Below are positions 11,062 to 22,775 of a stretch of DNA of 64,000 nt, one piece after another. The stretch spans positions 2,976,001-3,040,000 of the forward strand of contig NZ_CP081848.1 of assembly GCF_018982885.2 (NCBI RefSeq). Direction: 5' to 3'. Within the stretch, counting starts at the first letter, position 1. Each line of letters begins with the position of its first letter. A program made the translations under genes and the position numbers. This stretch comes from Polymorphobacter megasporae. GTDB lineage: Bacteria > Pseudomonadota > Alphaproteobacteria > Sphingomonadales > Sphingomonadaceae. The notes beneath the pieces are model-generated. The model saw only the letters and a list, made by a program, of their open reading frames with translations, did not search any database and was not told the DNA's origin.

Positions 11062-11646
11062 CTAAAGCGACGCCATCGCTGCCGCGTAACTCGTCCTGTG
11101 CAACAGCTGCGCCATGTCCCCGGAAGGTGCCGGTGCTCGACCGGCAAGCCAAGTCCCGAGCATCGCCAACTGCCCCGCGGCGAGTTGCTCAGCGACGAGC
11201 GCCACGGGCAGACTGGATCGCGATTTATGCGCGCGGCGAAGACCAAGCAGCGCCTCTTCGAGATGGCGGACCAGCAGACGAGTGATCGCAACGCCCGCAG
11301 CGCCGCGGAGCATCGTTCGGGCAATGCTCCGCTGATCCCAGAAATGGGCGATAATCAGCTTGAGCTCGGGCTTCATCTCCGGCTCGACCGAGCATCGTGC
11401 GATCGTGCTCAAATGCGGCTCGAGACTTTGCGCGAGCAGATCGTCGATGTCCGAAAAATGACTGTAGAGCGTTGACCGCCCGACGTTCGCGCGCTCCGCG
11501 ACGTCACGAATGCCGATGTCGGGATAGCTGCGTTCGAGCGCCAATTCCGAAAACGCCGCCGTCAGCGCTGCGCGGCTCCGGCGGATCCGCCGATCGCCCC
11601 CGGCGGCTTTGGGCGAAGCGCCGCGCAAGGCCTTGATCTCGGGCAA
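11062..11646 (-). CDS. TetR family transcriptional regulator
   Basis: Regulator of 194 aa with an N-terminal helix-turn-helix, seen in IRDVAERANVGRSTLYSHFSD (about 46-66). The C-terminal ligand domain is variable and predominantly helical. It is read away from the membrane protein gene at 11742, with about 95 bases between them, so it probably controls that gene and itself. The start codon is TTG. The ligand cannot be predicted. Confidence 0.85.
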   Translation of the reverse strand: MPEIKALRGASPKAAGGDRRIRRSRAALTAAFSELALERSYPDIGIRDVAERANVGRSTLYSHFSDIDDLLAQSLEPHLSTIARCSVEPEMKPELKLIIAHFWDQRSIARTMLRGAAGVAITRLLVRHLEEALLGLRRAHKSRSSLPVALVAEQLAAGQLAMLGTWLAGRAPAPSGDMAQLLHRTSYAAAMASL

Positions 11647-11741
11647 ATCACGTCCCCGTTTGATTCGGGACGGATCGGCGCGATCGTCCAGTATCTTTCA
11701 CAGTCTAACGCCTAGCACGGTGCCTCAACAAGGAGGCGTGA

Positions 11742-12446
11742 ATGACCGCTGCGACTAATATTACCGACCCATCGAGGCGCGCGGATGTCCTGACCGCGTC
11801 GGGGATCATCGGATTAATCCTGCTCATGCTGCTTATGGTGATGCACCATCCGGTCGCGCGGCAGACCGATGCCGCCGGCGTTATCAACAGCATCGCTCGC
11901 CAGGCATCGGCCGATCGCTTCGTCCACGGCACGCTCGCCGCCGCGATGACGGTGATGACGTCGCTCATGCTGGGCTTCGCCATGCGGCTGGGCCTCGCTC
12001 GTCCCCATGTCCTCCTCGGCGCAGTGGCATCTGCGCTCGCGCTGGTCCTGATCTCCCTCGCCGTGCTGCTCGATGGCTTCGTCGCCCCCGCCCTGGCGCT
12101 GCGGTGCACGACCATCGGGAAAGACTGCGTCGAGCAGACCGAGGCCCTACTGAGATATGGCGGGCTCCAGATCGAGTTCCTCACCCGGCTCGCTCTTCTC
12201 GCCCTCGCTAGCGCAACGGCACTGTGGGCGGGCGATCTCATCCTGCGCAGAAACGGCGCGCGGATCGCGGGCATTCTCGGTCTATGCTCGGCGGCGGTCC
12301 AGTTCGGACTCCTGACCTTCGGTGGCGAGCGGCTCAATGTCCAGAATATCTCGCTGATCCTGACCGCCCAGGTAATCTGGTACGCCAGCGTCGGTACAAT
12401 AATCGTCCTTCGCCAAGGTCCGTACGCCTCGACGGATCAAGGCTGA
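11742..12446 (+). CDS. membrane protein of unknown function, TetR neighbour
   Basis: Protein of 234 aa with about six or seven hydrophobic segments, for example around residues 20-37, 66-83, 90-115, 150-170 and 180-200. It contains a short polar loop with a Cys pair (LRCTTIGKDC), possibly a periplasmic disulfide. I do not recognise the family. AAGGAGG lies just upstream of the ATG. Divergence from a TetR regulator suggests inducible expression, as for small transport or stress membrane proteins. Confidence 0.72.
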   Translation: MTAATNITDPSRRADVLTASGIIGLILLMLLMVMHHPVARQTDAAGVINSIARQASADRFVHGTLAAAMTVMTSLMLGFAMRLGLARPHVLLGAVASALALVLISLAVLLDGFVAPALALRCTTIGKDCVEQTEALLRYGGLQIEFLTRLALLALASATALWAGDLILRRNGARIAGILGLCSAAVQFGLLTFGGERLNVQNISLILTAQVIWYASVGTIIVLRQGPYASTDQG

Positions 12447-12488
12447 CTGCATTATGCGCTCGCTAGCCAAGCCGCAGGCGGCCACCCG

Positions 12489-12962
12489 TCAAGCAGTGCG
12501 CTGGGCGCTCGGTGCGATCGGCGCGCGTGCCGGGTTGCCGTACAACTCCCCCGCCCGCTTCTCGAAGCTCGCCACCATCCGCCGGAACGCCTCGCCGAAG
12601 AACACCCCGGCGAGCTTCTCGAACAGCCGCGAGGCGAATTCGAAGTCGACCGCGAAATGGACGGTGCACCCGCCCGGCGCGGCTTCGAACCGCCAGTCGT
12701 TGCGCAGATACTTGAGCGGCCCCGAGACGTATTCGACGTGCAACGCCTGTGGCCGGTCGAGCGTCACCCGGCTGGTGAAGCGCTCACGAACCATCTTGAA
12801 GCCGACGACCATGTCGGCGGTGACGACGTTGTCGGTGCGCCCGGTGATCCGCGTCGCCTGCACCCATGGCAGGAACTCGGCATAGCGCCCGATGTCGGCA
12901 ACCATGTCGAACATCTGCTCGGGGGTATACGGCAGGAACCGATCCTCGACGTGGCGCGGCAT
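12489..12962 (-). CDS. COQ10/RatA-type START-domain protein
   Basis: SRPBCC/START-like lipid-binding protein, 157 aa. It opens with the typical LPYTPEQMFDMVADIGRY and has a YLRNDWRFE strand and the long C-terminal helix with FEKRAGELYG. Relatives bind ubiquinone (COQ10) or were named RatA. Its ATG overlaps the lipA stop (TGATG), an arrangement common in alphaproteobacteria. A role in respiratory quinone handling is inferred, not shown. Confidence 0.88.
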   Translation of the reverse strand: MPRHVEDRFLPYTPEQMFDMVADIGRYAEFLPWVQATRITGRTDNVVTADMVVGFKMVRERFTSRVTLDRPQALHVEYVSGPLKYLRNDWRFEAAPGGCTVHFAVDFEFASRLFEKLAGVFFGEAFRRMVASFEKRAGELYGNPARAPIAPSAQRTA

Positions 12963-13903
12963 CAGGCGGAAACGCCCGTCGCCGCCCGCGCGCCAGCCAG
13001 CGCCGCCTCGCGCTTCGCCCGCATGACTGCGAAGTCCGCACCGGCGTGATAGCTCGACCGGGTCAGCGGGGTCGCCGCGACCTGGAGGAATCCCTTCGCC
13101 CGCGCGATCGCGGCATAGCTGCGGAACGTGTCGGGGGTGACGAAGTCGATCACCTTGGCGTGGCGCGGGGTCGGCTGGAGATATTGCCCGACTGTCAGGA
13201 AATCGACGTCGGCCGAGCGCATGTCGTCGAACACCTGGTGCATCTCCTGCCGCTCCTCCCCCAGCCCGACCATCAGGCCCGACTTGGTGAAGATCGACGG
13301 ATCGAGGTGCTTGACCCTGTCGAGCAGCCGCAGCGAATGGAAGTAGCGCGCCCCCGGGCGGATCGTCGGGTACAGCCGCGGCACCGTCTCGAGGTTGTGA
13401 TTATAGACGTCGGGGCGCGCGGCGACGATCGTCGCGACCGCGCGGTCGGCCTTGTTGCGGAAGTCCGGCGTCAGGATCTCGATCGTCGTGTTCGGCGCGC
13501 GGCGGCGAAGTTGCTCGATGACGCGGACGAACTGCCCCGCGCCGCCGTCGGGGAGGTCGTCACGGTCGACCGAGGTGATGACGATATGCTCGAGGCCAAG
13601 CTCACCCGCGGCTTCGGCGACGTGCTCGGGTTCGAGCAGGTCGACCGGCTGCGGCATCCCGGTCTTGACGTTGCAGAAGGCGCACGCGCGCGTGCAGGTG
13701 TCGCCGAGGATCATCACCGTCGCGTGCTTCTGCGTCCAGCACTCGCCGATGTTGGGGCACGCCGCCTCCTCGCAGACCGTATTGAGCCCGAGGCGGCGCA
13801 TCAGCTTGCGCGTCTCGGCGAAGGCGGGCGAGGTCGGTGCGCGGACGCGGAGCCAGTCGGGCTTGCGGGCGCGCGGGGTCAGGACGGGGACGGCGTCGGT
13901 CAT
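12962..13903 (-). CDS. lipA: lipoyl synthase
   Basis: Radical-SAM enzyme that inserts two sulfurs into octanoyl groups on lipoyl domains, 313 aa. The auxiliary cluster Cys residues are in [13 protein letters not shown] and the SAM cluster in [10 protein letters not shown]. The C-terminal RSSYHAG Ser ligand is also present. I chose the ATG at 13903 (MTDAVPVL); the longer frame upstream lacks family similarity. Its product is required by the pyruvate dehydrogenase E2 and E1-beta lipoyl domains encoded 2-7 kb away. Confidence 0.96.
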   Translation of the reverse strand: MTDAVPVLTPRARKPDWLRVRAPTSPAFAETRKLMRRLGLNTVCEEAACPNIGECWTQKHATVMILGDTCTRACAFCNVKTGMPQPVDLLEPEHVAEAAGELGLEHIVITSVDRDDLPDGGAGQFVRVIEQLRRRAPNTTIEILTPDFRNKADRAVATIVAARPDVYNHNLETVPRLYPTIRPGARYFHSLRLLDRVKHLDPSIFTKSGLMVGLGEERQEMHQVFDDMRSADVDFLTVGQYLQPTPRHAKVIDFVTPDTFRSYAAIARAKGFLQVAATPLTRSSYHAGADFAVMRAKREAALAGARAATGVSA

Positions 13904-14260
13904 GCCGACTAGATAGGCTCGGTATCGCGCAAAGCCAACGCAGGAGATGGCGCTGATTGCACGGTACGGTGACGCACGATCGGCTTCCTGCTCCGCGGGC
14001 AGCACTCTTGCCGAGAAGCTCTACCCAACGCCGCCCCAATTCCCCCTGTCCTACACCCCCGACCTTCGGCTATTGCGAGACCATGATAGCACCGCTGCCC
14101 ACGCTTCTCACTACCGCCTCCAACCGGGGGGCGATGCCGCTCATAACGGCAGGGGCGAAGGTCAAACTACACCGGCGTTTGCGTGAACTTATTCTAAACT
14201 TAGCGCATTTGGTTCGTTACACCCAGCCAATTCCCTTCAATATCGCCTGGAGCTGACAGG
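13904..14260. other. divergent intergenic region with repeat A copy
   Basis: This 357-base gap between lipA and the carbonic anhydrase must hold both promoters. No gene is visible. Its centre is occupied by a copy of dispersed repeat A (14046-14203). The last 57 bases before the carbonic anhydrase ATG are the likely promoter and leader of that gene, but no convincing -35/-10 pair can be assigned. Confidence 0.6.
14046..14203 (+). repeat. dispersed repeat A, copy 1
   Basis: It starts with CTGTCCTACACCCC and ends with a diverged form of the tail shared with 54202-54228, 54335-54361 and 60202-60224 (TGAACTTATTCTAAACTTAG here). The middle is poorly conserved. This copy has lost one of the two GAAC half-repeats found in the other copies (GAAC-N7-AAAC). 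Confidence 0.7.
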
Positions 14261-14917
14261 ATGGCCGCGTTCGACACCCTCCTCGAAGGCTACCGACGCT
14301 TCCGCGCCGGACCGTACAACGACCAACGCGCGCGCTTCGACGCGCTCGCGCACATCGGTCAGTCGCCCAAGATCATGATCATCGCCTGCGCCGACAGCCG
14401 CGTCGACCCGACCCGCATCTTCGATTCGGCTCCCGGCGAGATGTTCGTCATGCGCAACGTCGCCAACCTCGTCCCGCCCTATGAAGCTGATGGCGCGACG
14501 CACGGCTCATCGGCGGCGATCGAATTCGCCGTCACCCAGCTCGAAGTCGAGCATATCGTCGTCCTCGGCCACGCCCGCTGCGGCGGCATTACCGCCTCGT
14601 TGACCGGCAAGTTCGACGCCGCCGCCGAGGGTCAGGGCGCCTTCATCGGTCGCTGGATGGCGAAGATCGAACCGGCTCGCGACCGCATTCGCGCCGCGCA
14701 GGCGATCAGCCCCGATATCGACGCGCAACAGGCGCTCGAACTCGCAGCGATCCGGCTAAGTCTCGACAATCTCATGAGCTTCCCGTTCGTCGCCGAGCGG
14801 GTCGCTGCTGGAACGCTCGCGCTGCAGGGCGCGCACTTCGACATCGCCGACGGCATCCTGCGGATTCTCGACCCGGCCACCGACCGGTATGAGCCGGTCC
14901 CGGTCGACTGGCGTTAG
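14261..14917 (+). CDS. beta-class carbonic anhydrase
   Basis: Zinc enzyme interconverting CO2 and bicarbonate, 218 aa. The family motifs CADSRVDP (Zn Cys plus the Asp-Arg dyad) and GHARCGG (Zn His and Cys) are clear, as is MRNVANLVPP. Cytoplasmic; no signal peptide. A second, unrelated gamma-class homologue lies at 24990-25571. The stop overlaps the convergent small gene by 4 bases. Confidence 0.95.
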   Translation: MAAFDTLLEGYRRFRAGPYNDQRARFDALAHIGQSPKIMIIACADSRVDPTRIFDSAPGEMFVMRNVANLVPPYEADGATHGSSAAIEFAVTQLEVEHIVVLGHARCGGITASLTGKFDAAAEGQGAFIGRWMAKIEPARDRIRAAQAISPDIDAQQALELAAIRLSLDNLMSFPFVAERVAAGTLALQGAHFDIADGILRILDPATDRYEPVPVDWR

Positions 14918-15120
14918 ACCTTGCCCTTCTCGCGGTACGCGGGGTCGATTGGAACACCCCGCGGAACGTTCGGCGCGCCGGGCTCGCCACGCTCGGGCAT
15001 CCTGTCACCCGCCTTGCGGTTCGATGGCTTGCGGATGAAAGCGAGATAGCCGCCGATCAACAGCACGAGCACGATCCCAAACGTGACGAACATCAGCGCG
15101 GATACTGGATGAGCGGCCAT
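14914..15120 (-). CDS. small single-span membrane protein
   Basis: Protein of 68 aa from the ATG at 15120 (MAAHPVSALM). One hydrophobic segment (about 8-28) is followed by a basic, proline-rich cytoplasmic tail (KPSNRKAGD onward). No family recognised. The frame continues 16 codons upstream, but the ATG just before the membrane segment is more natural. Confidence 0.6.
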   Translation of the reverse strand: MAAHPVSALMFVTFGIVLVLLIGGYLAFIRKPSNRKAGDRMPERGEPGAPNVPRGVPIDPAYREKGKV

Positions 15121-15189
15121 GACGTGTCTCCCGGTTAGCCCCGCAGGCCCAAACCGGCGCACCGCCACAGGGTTCCTGCGGCATTTCCG

Positions 15190-15552
15190 TCACTTGTCGT
15201 AGAGCGGCCCGCGACTGTCCTTGGCTCCGGCCCGCTGCAGCGCCCAGTGTTTATGCTTCTGGAAGCCGCACCCGACGCTCCCGCCTGCTCCGGTCGCCGA
15301 GCACGATCCGGTCCCGCCGCCGTCGTAATCGAACAACCCGTTACGCGCTGCCGAGATGCTCTGCGCGCGCGTATCCCCGACCTCGTAGTCGCTCGGCAGC
15401 GGCGACATATAGCGCCGCGCCTCATCTTCACCGCGCTTGCCGCAGACGGTAATCTCGCCTGCTACCGGCGGCGGACACGGCGCGACGCTCGCCTTGATCG
15501 CCGCATCGAGCCCGCTCAAGGCGGCCGCAACAGCGAGGGCGACCACGATCAT
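15190..15552 (-). CDS. small secreted protein of unknown function
   Basis: Protein of 120 aa with a short N-terminal hydrophobic stretch (residues 2-16) that may be a signal peptide. Four cysteines (CPPP, VCGK, GSCS, GCGF) could form disulfides. The gene starts three bases after the lpdA stop, so it is probably the last gene of the pyruvate dehydrogenase operon. No known domain recognised. Confidence 0.65.
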   Translation of the reverse strand: MIVVALAVAAALSGLDAAIKASVAPCPPPVAGEITVCGKRGEDEARRYMSPLPSDYEVGDTRAQSISAARNGLFDYDGGGTGSCSATGAGGSVGCGFQKHKHWALQRAGAKDSRGPLYDK

Positions 15553-15555
15553 GCG

Positions 15556-16950
15556 CTAATAATGCAGCGCCCGACCATAGGCGTCGAGGACGCTCTCGTG
15601 CATCATCTCCGACAGCGTCGGGTGCGGGAAGATCGTCTCCTGCAACTCGGCCTCGGTCGTCTCGAGCTGGCGGGCGATGACATAACCCTGGATCAGCTCG
15701 GTGACCTCGGCGCCGATCATGTGCGCGCCGAGCAGCTCGCCGGTCTTGGCATCGAACACCGTCTTGACGAAGCCGTCGGCCTCACCGAGCGCGATCGCCT
15801 TGCCGTTGCCGATGAAGGGGAACTTGCCGACCCTGACCTCATGCCCCGCCGCCTTCGCCGCGGCCTCGGTCATCCCCACGCTCGCCACCTGCGGCCGCGA
15901 ATATGTGCAGCCAGGGATGTTGCTTATCTCGAACGGATGCGGGTTCAGGCCGGCGATCTTCTCGACCGCGACGACGCCCTCGTGGCTCGCCTTGTGCGCC
16001 AGCCACGGCGCGCCGGTGACGTCGCCGATCGCCCACAGGTTCGGGACGTTGGTCATGCCGTACGGATCGACAAGGATATGCCCGCGGTCGGCCTTCACAC
16101 CGAGCGCCTCGAGCCCGATGTTCTCGATGTTGGCGATGATACCGATCGCGACGATGACATGGCTGTAGGTGTCGGTCGTCGCCTTGCCGTCGGCGGTGGT
16201 GATCGTCGCCGAAACGCCGTCGGCCCCCGGCTTGACGTCGGACACCTTGGCCGCGGTGACGAGCGTCATCCCCTGCTTGGTCAACGCCTTGTGCATGTGC
16301 GCCGAGACGTCGGCATCCTCGACCGGAAGCACGCGGTCTAGCATTTCGACGACGGTGACCTTGGCTCCCATGTCGCTGTAGAAGCTGGCGAACTCGATCC
16401 CGATTGCCCCCGAGCCGATGACGAGCAGCTTGGTCGGCATTGCCGGCGGGACCATCGCATGCCGGTAGGTCCACACCCGCTGCCCGTCCGCCGCCAGCCC
16501 CGGCAGGTCGCGCGCCCGCGCTCCGGTCGCGACGATGACGTTCTTGGCGTCGAGGACGCGCTCCTGGTCACCGGTCTTGACGGTGATCTGCGTCGCCCCG
16601 GTCAGCCGCCCCTCGCCCTCGACGACGGTGACCTTGTTCTTCTTCATCAACCCCTTGACCCCGGCGTTAAGCTGCCCCGCGACCTTGCGCGATCGCTCGA
16701 CGACATTGGCGAGATCGAAGCTGACCCCGGTCACGCTCAGTCCATAGGCATCGGCGTGCTGCATATAATGATAGATCTCCGATGTCCGCAGCAGCGCCTT
16801 CGTCGGGATACAACCCCAGTTGAGGCAGATTCCGCCAAGCCGCTCACGCTCGACGATGACGACCTTCATGCCAAGCTGCGAGGCACGAATCGCCGCGACA
16901 TAGCCGCCGGGGCCTGACCCGAGGATCGCGAGATCGAAGGTCTCGGTCAT
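15556..16950 (-). CDS. lpdA: dihydrolipoamide dehydrogenase (E3)
   Basis: FAD disulfide oxidoreductase, 464 aa, which reoxidises dihydrolipoyl groups and makes NADH. FAD-binding [14 protein letters not shown] is at the N terminus and the redox pair is in [16 protein letters not shown]. The NAD-binding [14 protein letters not shown] is near residue 180, and the C-terminal [10 protein letters not shown] carries the catalytic His-Glu. Its ATG overlaps the pdhC stop by 4 bases, so it is the E3 of this pyruvate dehydrogenase complex. Confidence 0.96.
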   Translation of the reverse strand: MTETFDLAILGSGPGGYVAAIRASQLGMKVVIVERERLGGICLNWGCIPTKALLRTSEIYHYMQHADAYGLSVTGVSFDLANVVERSRKVAGQLNAGVKGLMKKNKVTVVEGEGRLTGATQITVKTGDQERVLDAKNVIVATGARARDLPGLAADGQRVWTYRHAMVPPAMPTKLLVIGSGAIGIEFASFYSDMGAKVTVVEMLDRVLPVEDADVSAHMHKALTKQGMTLVTAAKVSDVKPGADGVSATITTADGKATTDTYSHVIVAIGIIANIENIGLEALGVKADRGHILVDPYGMTNVPNLWAIGDVTGAPWLAHKASHEGVVAVEKIAGLNPHPFEISNIPGCTYSRPQVASVGMTEAAAKAAGHEVRVGKFPFIGNGKAIALGEADGFVKTVFDAKTGELLGAHMIGAEVTELIQGYVIARQLETTEAELQETIFPHPTLSEMMHESVLDAYGRALHY

Positions 16951-18386
16951 GCCAACATGCTCATCGGGCTTTCGACCAAAGCCTTGAACGCGCTCATGAA
17001 CTGCGCGCCGACCGCGCCGTCGATCGCGCGGTGGTCGAAGCTGCCGGTCGCGCTCATCACGGTGGCGATGGCGAGGGCGTCGTCGACGACATACGGCCGC
17101 TTCTCGCCCGCGCCGACCGCAAGGATCAGGCCCTGTGGCGGGTTGATCACCGCGTCGAACTGCTTGATCCCGAACATGCCGAGGTTCGAGATCGACGCGG
17201 TGCCGCCGGTATATTCCTCGGGCTTGAGCTTGCCGTCCTTGGCGCGGGCGGCGAGGTCCTTCATCTCGGTGGCGATCACGCTCAGCCGCTTGTTGGCGGC
17301 ATCGGCGATGATCGGAGTGATGAGGCCACCGGGGATCGCGACCGCGACCGAGACGTCGGCGCGGCCGAACTTGTACAGCGTGTCGCCGGCGAACTGGACG
17401 TTGCTGTCGGGCACCGCGACGAGCGCAAGGCCGAGAGCCTTGATCAGCAGGTCGTTGACCGACAGCTTGACGCCGCTAGCCTCGAGCGACTTGTTGAGGT
17501 CGCCGCGCAGCTTGAGCAGCGCATCGAGGCGGACGTCGACGGTCAGATAGAAGTGCGGGACCGTCTGCTTCGATTCAGCGAGGCGGCGCGCGATCGTCTT
17601 GCGCATGTTCGACAGCTTGATCGCCTCGGCGGGGACGCCGGCGGGGGGCGGGTACGAGGGTGCAGCGGCGGGCGCTATGGATGCAGGCACGGGTGCGGCG
17701 GCAGGCTTCGCCTCGGCTGCCGGAGCGGCGGTCGGTGCAGCAGAAGGCTGCGTAGCCGGCTTGGCTGTCGCTCCGTCGAGGTCCGCCTTGACGATACGTC
17801 CATGCGGTCCCGAGCCGGTGACCGTAGAAAGATCAATCCCCTGCGCCGACGCGAGACGCCGGGCTAGCGGAGAGGCGTTGACACGCGTTCCATCGGTCTT
17901 TGCCGGCGGCGCCCCTTGATCCTCCCCCGACTTCGGGGGAGGGGGACCATCGCTCTTCGCGATGGTGGAGGGGGCGGCGGGCTCGGGAGTTGCTTTGGTG
18001 TCGGTGGGAGCAGGCGCAAGCGCAGGCTTTGGAGCCTGTAAAGCCCCCTCCCCCACGCCTGAAACGGCGCGGTCCCCCTCCCCCGAAGACGGGGGAGGAC
18101 TGTTGGCTTTTAGCGTCGGCGCGGCCTTGGCAGGAGCAGCTTCCTCACCCTCAGCGCTCAACCGCGCGATAACCTGCCCGACGGGGATCGCATCGGCCCC
18201 CTCGGCAACAAGCAGTTCGGCAACCGTCCCCTCGTCGATCGATTCGACCTCCATCGTCGCCTTGTCGGTCTCGATCTCGCACAGGATGTCGCCCGACTTG
18301 ACGACGTCGCCGACCTTGACGAGCCACTTGGCGAGCGTCCCGGTCTCCATCGTCGGCGACAGGGCGGGCATGGTGATGTCGATCAT
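16947..18386 (-). CDS. pdhC: pyruvate dehydrogenase E2 (acetyltransferase)
   Basis: Dihydrolipoamide acetyltransferase, 479 aa. It has an N-terminal lipoyl domain with lipoyl Lys42 in [10 protein letters not shown] long Pro/Ala linker (about 84-165) is followed by the E1/E3-binding domain ([22 protein letters not shown]). The catalytic core has the C-terminal motif [13 protein letters not shown]. Residues about 96-155 of the linker are encoded by a 180-bp repeat element (repeat C). This explains the unusual [10 protein letters not shown] and [11 protein letters not shown] sequences. The gene overlaps both neighbours by 4 bases. Confidence 0.95.
   Translation of the reverse strand: MIDITMPALSPTMETGTLAKWLVKVGDVVKSGDILCEIETDKATMEVESIDEGTVAELLVAEGADAIPVGQVIARLSAEGEEAAPAKAAPTLKANSPPPSSGEGDRAVSGVGEGALQAPKPALAPAPTDTKATPEPAAPSTIAKSDGPPPPKSGEDQGAPPAKTDGTRVNASPLARRLASAQGIDLSTVTGSGPHGRIVKADLDGATAKPATQPSAAPTAAPAAEAKPAAAPVPASIAPAAAPSYPPPAGVPAEAIKLSNMRKTIARRLAESKQTVPHFYLTVDVRLDALLKLRGDLNKSLEASGVKLSVNDLLIKALGLALVAVPDSNVQFAGDTLYKFGRADVSVAVAIPGGLITPIIADAANKRLSVIATEMKDLAARAKDGKLKPEEYTGGTASISNLGMFGIKQFDAVINPPQGLILAVGAGEKRPYVVDDALAIATVMSATGSFDHRAIDGAVGAQFMSAFKALVESPMSMLA
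17920..18099. repeat. repeat C element in frame inside pdhC
   Basis: The two ends of this 180-bp block are near-perfect inverted copies of each other: TCCTCCCCCGACTTCGGGGG at the left and, read from the other strand, TCCTCCCCCGTCTTCGGGGG at the right. Each is followed by GAGGGGGACC and a second GGGGGAGGGGGC-like arm. The intergenic block at 48908-49037 has the same plan. Length 180 is exactly 60 codons, so the pdhC frame stays open across it. Confidence 0.85.
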
Positions 18387-19792
18387 CGGTAGCAGACCTT
18401 CTTCACCGCCGCGACGACGTCATCGACCTTGACGATCGCCAGCTTCTCGAGGTTCGCAGCGTACGGCAGCGGCACGTCCTCGTTGGTCACTCGCAATACC
18501 GGGGCGTCGAGGTCGTCGAAGCCGTCTTCCATCGCGATGGCGATGATTTCGCTGGCGATCGAGCAGGTCGGCCAGCCTTCCTCGACGACGACCATGCGGT
18601 TGGTCTTCTTGAGGCTGGCGAGGACCGTTGCGCGGTCGAGCGGGCGCAGCGTGCGGAGGTCGACGATCTCGGCCTCGATCCCCGCCTCGGCGAGCTTGGT
18701 CGCCGCGTCGAGCGCGATGCCGACGCCGATCGAATAGGACACGATCGTCACGTCCTTGCCCTGCCGGACGATGCTCGCCTTGCCGATCGGAATCGCGACA
18801 TCGGCGTCGGGAACGTCGAAGCTGTGGCCGTAAAGCAGTTCGTTCTCGAGGAAGACGACCGGGTCGGGTGACCGGATTGCGCTTTTGAGGAGGCCCTTGG
18901 CGTCGGCGGCGCTGTACGGCGCGATGACGATCAGGCCGGGGACGCTCGCGTACCACGGGCCGTAGTTCTGGCTGTGCTGCGCGGCGACGCGGGAGGCAGC
19001 GCCGTTCGGGCCGCGAAAAACGATCGGGCAGCGCATCTGCCCACCGCTCATATAGTTGGTCTTGGCGGCCGAATTGATGATGTGGTCGATCGCCTGCATC
19101 GCGAAGTTGAAGGTCATGAACTCGACGATGGGCTTCAATCCGCCCATCGCCGCGCCGGTACCGAGCCCGGCGAAACCATATTCGGTGATCGGGGTGTCGA
19201 CGACGCGGGTCGGGCCGAACTCCTCGAGCAGGCCCTGCGTAACCTTGTACGCGCCTTGGTACTCGGCGACTTCCTCGCCCATGACGAAAACCGTCGGGTC
19301 GGTCCGCATTTCCTCGGCCATCGCATCGCGCAATGCTTCGCGGACGGTCTGGCGGTGCGTTGGGCCGTCTCCCTCGGGCTTGACGTCGAGGCTGGCGGGG
19401 GTCTCGCCGGCCTTCGGCTTGGCGGCGGGTTGTGCGGCGGTGGCGGGAACGGCGTCGGCTTGCTTGGGGGCTTCGGCGGGCTCGGCGACGACCTGCGACG
19501 CCGGTGCAATGGCTTCGGGCTCGGCAACCGGCGACGAAGCGGGCGTCGCCGCCTCGTCCTCGCCGCGGATCGTCGCGATCAGCGTGCCGACCTTGACCGC
19601 ATCGCTGCCGTCGGGAACGTGGAGCTTCACGACCACCCCGCCCTCGTCGGCTTCGAGTTCCATCGTCGCCTTGTCGGTCTCGATCTCGGCAAGGACGTCG
19701 CCCGGCTTGACGGTGTCGCCTTCCTTGACGAGCCACTTGGCGAGGGTGCCCTCCTCCATCGTCGGCGACATCGCGGGGAGCTTGATCTCCAT
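18383..19792 (-). CDS. pdhB: pyruvate dehydrogenase E1 beta with lipoyl domain
   Basis: E1-beta subunit, 469 aa. It has an extra N-terminal lipoyl domain (Lys43 in [11 protein letters not shown]) and an Ala/Pro/Glu linker (about 80-140), a known alphaproteobacterial arrangement. The catalytic part follows ([43 protein letters not shown]). It works with PdhA in thiamine-diphosphate-dependent decarboxylation of pyruvate. The ATG overlaps the pdhA stop by one base. Confidence 0.96.
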   Translation of the reverse strand: MEIKLPAMSPTMEEGTLAKWLVKEGDTVKPGDVLAEIETDKATMELEADEGGVVVKLHVPDGSDAVKVGTLIATIRGEDEAATPASSPVAEPEAIAPASQVVAEPAEAPKQADAVPATAAQPAAKPKAGETPASLDVKPEGDGPTHRQTVREALRDAMAEEMRTDPTVFVMGEEVAEYQGAYKVTQGLLEEFGPTRVVDTPITEYGFAGLGTGAAMGGLKPIVEFMTFNFAMQAIDHIINSAAKTNYMSGGQMRCPIVFRGPNGAASRVAAQHSQNYGPWYASVPGLIVIAPYSAADAKGLLKSAIRSPDPVVFLENELLYGHSFDVPDADVAIPIGKASIVRQGKDVTIVSYSIGVGIALDAATKLAEAGIEAEIVDLRTLRPLDRATVLASLKKTNRMVVVEEGWPTCSIASEIIAIAMEDGFDDLDAPVLRVTNEDVPLPYAANLEKLAIVKVDDVVAAVKKVCYR

Positions 19793-20832
19793 CAGTAGGT
19801 TCCCACCAGCACGTCGGTATAAAGTTCTTTTGCCTCGGGCTCGGGCGCGGATTCGGCGAAGTCGGCGGCATCGGCGATGATCGCGCGAACCTCCTTCTCG
19901 AGTTCCTTCAACCCTGCCTCGTCGATCTTGCCGGACGCGAGCAGGTCGCGCTTGGTGTGCTCGATCGGGTCGGACTTCTCGCGGACGGCGGCGACTTCCT
20001 CGCGGCTACGGTATTTCGCCGGATCGGACATCGAGTGGCCGCGATACCGGTACGTCTTCATTTCGAGCAGGATTGGTCCCTTCCCCGAACGCACCCAGTC
20101 GACGGCGACATTCGCCGCGCCGCGGACTTCGCAGACGTCCATGCCGTCGACCTGGAGCCCGGGGACACGGAAGCTCTCGCCGCGACGGAACAACTGGTCT
20201 TCGGACGACGAGCGGTTGACGCTGGTGCCCATCGCATACTGGTTGTTCTCGATGACGTAGATGACCGGCAGCTTCCACAGTTCGGCCATGTTGAAGCTTT
20301 CGTAGACCTGCCCCTGGTTTGACGCGCCGTCACCGAAATAGGTCACCGCGAGGCCGCCGTCGTTCTTGTACTTGTGTGCGAAGCCGAGCCCGGTGCCGAG
20401 CGGGACCTGCGCGGCGACGATCCCGTGGCCGCCGTAGAAGCCATGCTCGACCGAGAACATGTGCATCGAGCCGCCCTTGCCCTTGCTGATCCCGGCGGCA
20501 CGGCCGGTCAGTTCCGCCATGACGACCTTCGGCTCGATGCCGGCGGCGATCATGTGGCCGTGATCACGATAGCCGGTAATCACGCTATCGGTGTTTTTCA
20601 GCGCCGATTGAACGCCGGTAACGACCGCTTCCTGACCAATATAGAGATGGCAGAAGCCGCCGATCAGCCCCATGCCGTACATCTGCCCGGCGCGTTCTTC
20701 GAAGCGGCGGATGAGGAGCATTTCGCGATAGAATGCGAGAAGTTCGTCGGGCGACGCATTGTACCGTTTCGGCTCGACTGGCCGTTCGCGCATCGGCGAT
20801 TTCGGTTCGGTGGACGGTGGTGACTTGGCCAT
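19792..20832 (-). CDS. pdhA: pyruvate dehydrogenase E1 alpha
   Basis: Thiamine-diphosphate-binding subunit, 346 aa. The ThDP motif [17 protein letters not shown] and the phosphorylation-loop-like [19 protein letters not shown] are present. The substrate region [10 protein letters not shown], preceded by GISK, is also clear. It is the first gene of the operon pdhA-pdhB-pdhC-lpdA. Sixty-four bases separate it from the ftsB-like gene upstream. Confidence 0.96.
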   Translation of the reverse strand: MAKSPPSTEPKSPMRERPVEPKRYNASPDELLAFYREMLLIRRFEERAGQMYGMGLIGGFCHLYIGQEAVVTGVQSALKNTDSVITGYRDHGHMIAAGIEPKVVMAELTGRAAGISKGKGGSMHMFSVEHGFYGGHGIVAAQVPLGTGLGFAHKYKNDGGLAVTYFGDGASNQGQVYESFNMAELWKLPVIYVIENNQYAMGTSVNRSSSEDQLFRRGESFRVPGLQVDGMDVCEVRGAANVAVDWVRSGKGPILLEMKTYRYRGHSMSDPAKYRSREEVAAVREKSDPIEHTKRDLLASGKIDEAGLKELEKEVRAIIADAADFAESAPEPEAKELYTDVLVGTY

Positions 20833-20896
20833 GCAGCACGGCTCCGGGAGGTTTGCTCCCGCCGTCTATACGCCTCCGTACCGCAGGTACAACGCG

Positions 20897-21217
20897 CTAT
20901 TTGGCGTCGGGAAGCGGGATTATAACCTCATTGGGACCGACGACGCCAAGATCGCGCCGGACGCGTTCATCGGCATAATCCTTATCGACGTGATGCGGGT
21001 CGAGCAGCGCGACCTGCCGCTGGAGTGCGGCCTTTACGGCCCCGACCTTCGCGGCATCGGCATCGACCGCGGCGCGCTCGGTCTTATAGCCCTGCCACGC
21101 GATGAGCCCGGCGTTGCCCGAAATGGCGTGGAAGGCGAAATACCCCATCACGGTGATGCACGCCGCCGGGAGGATCGCGGCGCGAGCAAGGGCTAGGGGA
21201 TTGACCCGATCGATCAT
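20897..21217 (-). CDS. FtsB/DivIC-like septum formation protein
   Basis: Protein of 106 aa: a short cytoplasmic N terminus, one membrane span (about 14-34), then a coiled-coil-prone region (ERAAVDADAAKVGAVKAAL). The C terminus, DERVRRDLGVVGPNEVIIPL, is typical of FtsB/DivIC. In related genomes it lies between eno and pdhA, as here. The expected role is bridging FtsL and FtsQ in the divisome. Confidence 0.88.
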   Translation of the reverse strand: MIDRVNPLALARAAILPAACITVMGYFAFHAISGNAGLIAWQGYKTERAAVDADAAKVGAVKAALQRQVALLDPHHVDKDYADERVRRDLGVVGPNEVIIPLPDAK

Positions 21218-21307
21218 CCCCTAGCTAGACCACGCGATTCGAAGGCATTCAAGCCGTTATCTGCCAGCGTGAAAGTAATTGCGCGGGTGAGTCCCGCAAG
21301 CCACGCT

Positions 21308-22600
<1,293 letters not shown>

Positions 22601-22775
22601 CTATTACGGCGGTCCTAGCCATTCGCGGCCCCGGCGACAACGCGCGCATCACCGGTTACAGGCGCGGAGCCATCCTTGCTACGCTCCCGTAACGGGCTGG
22701 CTGCTAGCGGCGGAACTCGGCTAGGATAGTTACGTTTGGGAAGCGACTTCCTCGTGTCTAGCAGGGGCTACGCTG

